64,000 nucleotides of DNA from assembly GCA_030657355.1 (NCBI GenBank), contig CP131056.1:1942501-2006500 (forward strand), in the 5' to 3' direction. The DNA is from Radicibacter daui. Lineage in GTDB: Bacteria > Pseudomonadota > Alphaproteobacteria > Radicibacterales > Radicibacteraceae. This document shows positions 59,692-64,000 of the stretch, piece by piece. The notes below the pieces were generated by a model. It had not been told where the DNA came from, searched no databases, and was given only the letters and a program-made list of their open reading frames with translations. Within the stretch, counting starts at the first letter, position 1, and every line of letters begins with the position of its first letter. A program made the translations under genes and the position numbers.

Positions 59692-59953
59692 CCTTGCCGG
59701 CACCGGCCGGTGCTGCCGGAAGCCTGACCTCGACCGTCCCCTGCAAAAGGGCGCCGAAGGCATCGGCGCCGGCGCCGGCCGCGGTGCGGTTCTCTTCCTG
59801 GATGCGGTCGAACAGTTCTTCGCGCAGGACAGAAACGTTGGGCGGGAAGGTGAAGCCGAGCTTGATGGAGCGGCCCCGTACCTCAACCACGGTGACACGG
59901 ATGTCGTCATTGATGACGACAGTTTCCCCGACCTTCCTGGTGAGATACAGCAA
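59654..59953 (-). CDS. csrA: Translational regulator CsrA
   Basis: RNA-binding dimer that blocks or stabilises target mRNAs with GGA motifs. 99 residues from a TTG start: MLYLTRKVGETVVINDDIRV, then VSVLREEL with the RNA-contact Arg44. The typical 60-residue core is followed by an Ala/Gly/Asp-rich tail of about 40 residues. An AAGGA ribosome site (59961-59965) lies 7 bases before the start and is itself an ANGGA-type CsrA target, so autoregulation is plausible. FliW, the usual CsrA antagonist in flagellated bacteria, is encoded at 37847-38368. It heads the operon to fliP. Confidence 0.95.
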   Translation of the reverse strand: MLYLTRKVGETVVINDDIRVTVVEVRGRSIKLGFTFPPNVSVLREELFDRIQEENRTAAGAGADAFGALLQGTVEVRLPAAPAGAGKDDDGTDRGSGDS

Positions 59954-59960
59954 AGCTCAT

Positions 59961-59965
59961 TCCTT
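59961..59965 (-). promoter_or_regulatory. csrA ribosome site that is also an ANGGA motif
   Basis: AAGGA on the minus strand, 7 bases before the TTG start. It decides the start and could be occluded by CsrA. Further upstream a CCGGACC/GGTCCGG hairpin (60005-60025) lies in the presumed leader. Confidence 0.6.
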
Positions 59966-60138
59966 GATGCTGCGAGGCGGCCGATGGCCACCCGTCGAAA
60001 GCTCCCGGACCGACCCCCGGTCCGGCTTCCGATATTTAAAATCCACTCTAATCAAATCCTACGCAGCCTCACAATAGTTTCGCCCTTGTGGCGGCATCGT
60101 GGCCCTGTTGCAGTGCATAAAACGATGTTGGCGCTGTT

Positions 60139-60154
60139 TGGCACGCCTCTTGCT
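60139..60154 (+). promoter_or_regulatory. Sigma-54 promoter of flgB-flgC
   Basis: TGGCACGCCTCTTGCT, a full consensus match with GG-N10-GC spacing. It lies 67 bases before the flgB ATG. A GCCCGGC/GCCGGGC inverted repeat (60172-60198) follows downstream of the promoter. Confidence 0.95.
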
Positions 60155-60171
60155 TTCCTTCATTCGCAAAA

Positions 60172-60198
60172 GCCCGGCGCCGATAAAAACTGCCGGGC
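60172..60198. promoter_or_regulatory. Inverted repeat downstream of the flgB promoter
   Basis: GCCCGGC and GCCGGGC separated by 13 bases, about 18 bases after the sigma-54 element. It could be a FlbD-type site placed downstream of the start, as some Caulobacter ftr elements are, or a leader hairpin. Confidence 0.5.
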
Positions 60199-60221
60199 AC
60201 ACGCGCTAAAGGAAAACGAAG

Positions 60222-60620
60222 ATGGACCTCAACAACCTGACGGTCTTTCAGCTGATGAAGCGGAAGATGGACTGGATGAGCGAGAACCAGAAGGTCATCG
60301 CCCAGAACATTTCCAACGCCGACACCCCGGGCTATGGCGCCCGTGAGCTGGAAGCGTTCGATTTCAAGAAGGCCATGCGTTCCTACAATCGTCTGGAGCC
60401 GGTGATGACCTCCTCGGCCCATCAGCATGGCATGCCGTCTGCCCCGCAGATCGGCACGATCAAGGAAACCGACCCTTACGAAACCTCACCGAGCGGCAAC
60501 AGCGTGATCCTGGAACAGCAGGTGATCGCCATGCAGCAGAACGCTGCGGACTACCAGATGGCGCTCAACCTCTATCAGAAGCAGACCTCGATGCTGAAGA
60601 CGGCCCTGGTTGGCCGCTGA
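60222..60620 (+). CDS. flgB: Proximal rod protein FlgB
   Basis: 132 residues. MSENQKVIAQNISNADTPGYGARE at the N-terminus and GNSVILEQQVIAMQQNAADY at the C-terminus are the FlgB pattern. It forms the rod base just above the MS ring. It is first in the flgB-flgC block, with a sigma-54 promoter in front. Confidence 0.96.
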   Translation: MDLNNLTVFQLMKRKMDWMSENQKVIAQNISNADTPGYGARELEAFDFKKAMRSYNRLEPVMTSSAHQHGMPSAPQIGTIKETDPYETSPSGNSVILEQQVIAMQQNAADYQMALNLYQKQTSMLKTALVGR

Positions 60621-60705
60621 AGCAATAGACTGAAAAGAAAGAGAAAACGGGCAAACGGCAACAGAGTTTCGCCCGACGCGCATCAGGAAGAGAGGAGTTT
60701 GGAAC

Positions 60706-61119
60706 ATGTACGGTTTTGCTGAATCCCTGTCGATGGCCGCCTCCGGCATGCGCGCCCAGGGCGAGCGCCTGAAGGTCATCTCCGAGAACATCGCCAATGC
60801 CGACAGCACCGGCGAAACCCCGAACGACCTGCCCTATCGCCGCAAGGTCGTAACCTTCAAGAACGAGTTGAACCGCCAGAGCGGCATCAACGAGGTGCGG
60901 GTGGGCAAGGTGGATGTCGACAAGAGCGACTTCGTTCGTGAGTACATGCCCGGCCATCCGGCAGCCGATGCCGACGGTTATGTGCTGAAGCCCAACGTCA
61001 ACACGCTGGTGGAAGTGAACGACATGCGCGAGGCCGAGCGGTCCTACCAGGCTGACATGTCGGTGATCGAGACCACGCGCCAGATGCTGATGAGCACTGT
61101 TGGCCTGCTGCGCGCCTGA
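60706..61119 (+). CDS. flgC: Proximal rod protein FlgC
   Basis: 137 residues. MYGFAESLSMAASGMRAQGE, SENIANADSTGETPNDLPYR and the C-terminal VEVNDMREAERSYQADMSVI are typical. It follows flgB by 85 bases, with GAGGAG before the ATG. The following 202 bases contain a separate promoter before fliE. Confidence 0.96.
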   Translation: MYGFAESLSMAASGMRAQGERLKVISENIANADSTGETPNDLPYRRKVVTFKNELNRQSGINEVRVGKVDVDKSDFVREYMPGHPAADADGYVLKPNVNTLVEVNDMREAERSYQADMSVIETTRQMLMSTVGLLRA

Positions 61120-61180
61120 GGCGCCGGCTGAAGCGACAGTGCGCTGAAGAGGGGCCGCAAGGCCTGACTTTCCGCGGTCT

Positions 61181-61209
61181 TTGACCGGGGGAAGGGAAAT
61201 AGATACAAT
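61181..61209 (+). promoter_or_regulatory. Housekeeping-type promoter before fliE
   Basis: TTGACC, exactly 17 bases, TACAAT. It is the best sigma-70-like promoter seen in the window and lies 113 bases before the fliE start. It would let fliE-fliQ-fliR-flhB be expressed without sigma-54. Confidence 0.7.
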
Positions 61210-61321
61210 TTGAGATGTCTGCAGGGCGGCAGGAGATGCCGGGCAGGCAAGAAGTGCCGTATTGCCGCCGCGCATCCCGCCTGCATCCGCCGGGCGGCCC
61301 GGGGGGCAGAAGGAGCAGAAG

Positions 61322-61624
61322 ATGGTCGACAATATCGCCGGATCGCTTTCGGGCCTCGCCACTAGCGGCGGCATGGGAAAGTCCTCGGCATCCTCCGACA
61401 GCGGCGAGACCAGCTTTTCCGACGTGCTGAAGCAGGCGGCGGAAGCCGGCGTCGACACGATGAAGCAGGGTGAAAAGGCCTCCGCCGACGCCATGATCGG
61501 CAAGTCGAGCCCCATCGACGTGGTGACCTCGGTCTCCAACGCCGAACTGACCTTGCAAACGGCAGTCACCATCCGCGATAAGGTTCTTGCGGCCTATCAG
61601 GAAATCATGCGCATGTCGATCTGA
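61322..61624 (+). CDS. fliE: Rod-MS ring junction protein FliE
   Basis: 100 residues from the ATG with an AGGAGCAGAAG ribosome site; the 20 codons open upstream are rejected. The C-terminal helix SPIDVVTSVSNAELTLQTAV followed by RDKVLAAYQEIMRM is the FliE signature. It joins the rod to the export gate. Confidence 0.95.
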   Translation: MVDNIAGSLSGLATSGGMGKSSASSDSGETSFSDVLKQAAEAGVDTMKQGEKASADAMIGKSSPIDVVTSVSNAELTLQTAVTIRDKVLAAYQEIMRMSI

Positions 61625-61706
61625 CGGGCGCCGGGTTCCGGCAGGGCCGTTTGTGCCGGCCGGGGGGCAGGGCGCCAGTTTATCCCATGCGGGGGCGTGA
61701 AGAGCC

Positions 61707-61976
61707 GTGACACCTACAGAAGCCATCGAAGTCGGCCGCGAAGCTGTCGTCACCATGCTGATCGTAAGCCTGCCGCTGATGTTGATTTCCCTGGGTGTCG
61801 GCCTGCTCATTTCGCTCTTCCAGGCGCTGACCCAGCTGCAGGAACAGACGCTGACCTTCGTCCCCAAGCTCGTCATCATCTTCGGCGCGCTCATTTTCCT
61901 CGCCCCATTCATGCTGCGCCACCTGACGACGTTCTTTGAAGGCATTGCCGACAAGATCATCGGGCTCGGGACCTAG
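61707..61976 (+). CDS. fliQ: Flagellar export gate protein FliQ
   Basis: 89 residues with a GTG start (MTPTEAIEVGREAVVTML). Two membrane helices (about 15-38 and 52-75), SLFQALTQLQEQTLTFVPKL between them. It is part of the FliPQR channel. The spacing to fliR is 28 bases. Confidence 0.96.
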   Translation: MTPTEAIEVGREAVVTMLIVSLPLMLISLGVGLLISLFQALTQLQEQTLTFVPKLVIIFGALIFLAPFMLRHLTTFFEGIADKIIGLGT

Positions 61977-62004
61977 CGGACCACCAGCGAGGGGTGCGCC
62001 CACC

Positions 62005-62769
62005 GTGCTCGAGGCTTTCCTGCTCAAGAATATCTTCGGCGTTGCCCTCGTTTTTGCGCGGGTGGGGTCGATCATGTTCATGATGCCGGGTATCGGCGAG
62101 CGCTACGTGCCGGCCAATATCCGCCTCATCCTGGCCCTGGGTATCTCGGTGGCGCTGATGGCGGTGACGCGACCGCTGATGCCGCCGGCCCCGCCCAACT
62201 TCCTTGGCCTTGCCGTGATGATGATCGGCGAGATCACCGTCGGTGTCTTTATCGGCACCATGGTGCGTTTCTTCTTCACCTCGCTCGATTTTGCCGGCCA
62301 GATCATCGCGCAGGGCGCCGGCCTGTCGGCGGCAACTTCCTACAATCCGGCGGCCAGCACCGACGGCTCGCTGGTGTCGGCCTTTCTGGGCCTGCTTGGC
62401 CTTGAGCTCTTTTTCCTCACCGACATGCATCATCTGGTGCTGATGGCTTTTGCCCACAGCTACGCCGTCTTTCCGGTTGGCGGCATGCTGCAGCTGGGCG
62501 ATATGGCGCAGACACTGACGCGGGTGCTCAGCGAGACTTTCCAGCTCGGCATTCGCCTTGCGGCGCCCTTTCTGGCGATCGGTCTTGTCTTTGGCATGAC
62601 GCTTGGCATTCTGGCCCGGCTGATGCCGCAGTTGCAGATCTTCTTCGTGGCGCTGCCGGTGCAGATTATCGTCGGTCTCATCATGCTGAGCCTAGTACTG
62701 CCCATCCTCTTCACCGTCTGGCTCGGTTACATGCAGGACCGGCTGACCAACTTCTTTCCGGGTATCTGA
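62005..62769 (+). CDS. fliR: Flagellar export gate protein FliR
   Basis: 254 residues with a GTG start (VLEAFLLKNIF) preceded by GAGGGG; a longer frame overlapping fliQ is unlikely. About six membrane helices, with GEITVGVFIGTMVRFFFTSL and the family SDGSLVSAF-like loop (ASTDGSLVSAFLGLLGLELF). It completes the FliPQR pore. Confidence 0.95.
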   Translation: MLEAFLLKNIFGVALVFARVGSIMFMMPGIGERYVPANIRLILALGISVALMAVTRPLMPPAPPNFLGLAVMMIGEITVGVFIGTMVRFFFTSLDFAGQIIAQGAGLSAATSYNPAASTDGSLVSAFLGLLGLELFFLTDMHHLVLMAFAHSYAVFPVGGMLQLGDMAQTLTRVLSETFQLGIRLAAPFLAIGLVFGMTLGILARLMPQLQIFFVALPVQIIVGLIMLSLVLPILFTVWLGYMQDRLTNFFPGI

Positions 62770-62856
62770 GAATGATGGCCGGCTTCACCCCGATTGCAGC
62801 AGCTACAATCGCCCCATGTCCGGGTGGTGCTGCATCGCGCTTTTGCGGAGGGGTGA

Positions 62857-63933
62857 ATGTCTGAAGAAGATGCCGACGATTCCTCCAAAACAGAGGACGC
62901 CTCCAGTAAAAAGCTGGAGGAAGCACGAAAGAAGGGGCAGGTCCCGAAATCGACGGAACTGCCCCACTTCTTCGCTCTTTTGATGCTGACGGTTATCGTC
63001 GCCATCTTCATCCCGGTAACCGGCAAGCAACTGACGCGCGAGCTCACCCGTTTTCTGGCGCAGGCCGACCAGGTGCCGACCGATGCCGGCGGGCTTGGCA
63101 ATGTGCTGATGGGCACCACGCTGCATGTGCTGCTGTTCCTGTCGCTGCCGGCGCTGGCCATGGTGGTCATCGCGCTCGTCGGCGGCACGGTGCAGAACGG
63201 CATCGTCATCTCGGCAGAAAGCCTGATCCCCAAGCTCTCCAAGATCAGCCCGCTCACCGGCTTCAAGCGTATCTTCTCGGTCGACAGTCTGCTGAACCTG
63301 CTGCGCAGCATCGCCAAGCTGGCGGTGGTGGGCAGCATCTCCCTTCTCATGCTGATGCCGGCCTTCGATGCGGTGGACCACTATGTGCAGCTGTCGCTGG
63401 CGGCGCTGCTGACCGAAACCTGGCACCTTGCCATCCGCGTGCTGATCGCGGTGCTCGTCTCCGTCCTTATCATCGGCCTCGCCGACATGCTCTACCAGCG
63501 CTTCAAGTTTGCGCAGGATATGCGCATGACCAAGCAGGAGGTGAAGGACGAGTACAAGCAGCAGGAAGGCGACCCGATGGTCAAGGGCCGCATCCGCCAG
63601 ATCCGTATGGAGCGCGCGCGCCAGCGCATGATGGCCAACGTGCCCAAGTCGGACGTGGTGGTTACCAACCCGACCCATTATGCGGTCGCACTGAAATATG
63701 ACCCCGAGAAGATGGACGCCCCGATGGTGGTGGCCAAGGGGGTGGACGAGGTGGCGGCCCGCATCCGCGATCTTGCCAAGGAGCACAAGGTGCCGATCAT
63801 GCGCAACCCGCCGCTGGCGCGTGCGCTGTATGCCACCTGCGATATCGAGGAGATGGTGCCGGCCGAGCATTTCCGCGCCGTGGCGGAGATCATCTCCTAT
63901 GTCTTCCGCATGAAGGGACGCAAGCTGGGATGA
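62857..63933 (+). CDS. flhB: Flagellar export switch protein FlhB
   Basis: 358 residues. Start MSEEDADDSSKTEDASSKKL, four membrane helices (about 35-210), then the cytoplasmic domain with the autocleavage motif N271-P272-T273-H274 in VVTNPTHYAVALKY. The end YVFRMKGRKLG is typical. Cleavage and interaction with FliK switch export from hook to filament proteins. An FhlB-type partner is encoded at 59332-59691. Confidence 0.97.
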   Translation: MSEEDADDSSKTEDASSKKLEEARKKGQVPKSTELPHFFALLMLTVIVAIFIPVTGKQLTRELTRFLAQADQVPTDAGGLGNVLMGTTLHVLLFLSLPALAMVVIALVGGTVQNGIVISAESLIPKLSKISPLTGFKRIFSVDSLLNLLRSIAKLAVVGSISLLMLMPAFDAVDHYVQLSLAALLTETWHLAIRVLIAVLVSVLIIGLADMLYQRFKFAQDMRMTKQEVKDEYKQQEGDPMVKGRIRQIRMERARQRMMANVPKSDVVVTNPTHYAVALKYDPEKMDAPMVVAKGVDEVAARIRDLAKEHKVPIMRNPPLARALYATCDIEEMVPAEHFRAVAEIISYVFRMKGRKLG

Positions 63934-63943
63934 GGAACCGTTC

Positions 63944-64000
63944 TTGAAGCTGCGCCTGGCGTTGGTGGGAAGCGGCTGCGCGGTGCTTGCCGGCGTGGCC
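63944..64000 (+). CDS. Start of an unidentified gene (cut by window end)
   Basis: A TTG start with GAGGA about 9 bases before it opens a frame reading MKLRLALVGSGCAVLAGVA, which looks like a signal peptide. Only 19 codons are in the window. It would follow flhB by 10 bases. Could equally be a lipoprotein or membrane protein; too short to judge. Confidence 0.35.
   Translation, partial: MKLRLALVGSGCAVLAGVA

Noticed and set aside
1-64000. tRNA, rRNA, CRISPR array, insertion sequence or attachment site
   Set aside because: None was found by eye: no cloverleaf or rRNA-like stretch, no spaced direct repeats of 25-40 bases, no transposase or integrase motif.

Overview
The window is high-G+C alphaproteobacterial DNA, most like Rhodospirillales and relatives. 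This rests on gene content and order: CtrA, FliX, FlbD, a DksA with one cysteine of the zinc site, and Caulobacter-type flagellar blocks (flgF-flgG-flgA-flgH, then dksA, then fliX, then flgI-flgJ-flgN/flbY). No rRNA, tRNA, CRISPR array or insertion sequence was seen. Almost the whole window is a flagellum and chemotaxis supercluster, interrupted by a few accessory segments.

Layout. 187-5886 (+): cheA-cheY-cheB-cheR, with no cheW. 5929-6825 (-): an Mrr-like nuclease gene with lower G+C and different codon use, a likely acquired islet. 6914-7675 (-): ctrA, divergent from fliI-fliJ (7878-9661, +). 9688-18905: an accessory signalling and transport locus. It holds a LuxR solo with the M/W substitutions of the plant-responsive OryR/PipR subfamily, three proline-iminopeptidase-like hydrolases and a complete Dpp/Opp-type ABC transporter; a 45-bp palindrome lies in the divergent promoter region. 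19014-21770: a small redox-flavoured module, with a fused FMN-barrel/GAF/winged-helix regulator and a second split-barrel protein (-) divergent from a hemerythrin-like protein (+).

34366 down to 21830 (-) is one long flagellar operon: fliF-fliH-fliN-motA-flbD-flhA-flhF-flhG-fliK-like-unknown. fliG is not at its usual place after fliF. 37509-34794 (-): fliK-flgD. 40479-37847 (-): flgI-flgJ-flgN-fliW. 40794-41228 (+): fliX. 41432-41878 (+): dksA. 45578-42161 (-): flgF-flgG-flgA-flgH. 48164-45815 (-): a cystine-type amino acid ABC transporter. 48593-57643 (+): fliL-fliM, a membrane protein, a MotE-like protein, two tandem MotB-like proteins and a 1284-residue TPR protein. 59953-57754 (-): csrA-fhlB-small coiled coil-fliO-fliP. 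60222-63933 (+): flgB-flgC-fliE-fliQ-fliR-flhB, followed by the first codons of another gene at the window edge.

How it works together. The genes build the export gate (FlhA, FlhB, FliO/P/Q/R), the ATPase complex (FliH/I/J), MS and C rings (FliF, FliM, FliN), rod and rings (FlgB/C/F/G/H/I/J, FliE), hook control (FlgD, FliK), stator (MotA, two MotB) and placement (FlhF/FlhG). Regulation can be read partly from the DNA. Four sigma-54 promoters (GG-N10-GC) lie before flgB, flgI, fliK and flgF, and most have TGCCGGG-type elements nearby. Their presumed activator FlbD and its partner FliX are encoded here. Export genes seem to have separate promoters, for example a TTGACC-N17-TACAAT promoter before fliE. 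CsrA and FliW, which in other bacteria form a flagellin-sensing translational switch, are both present.
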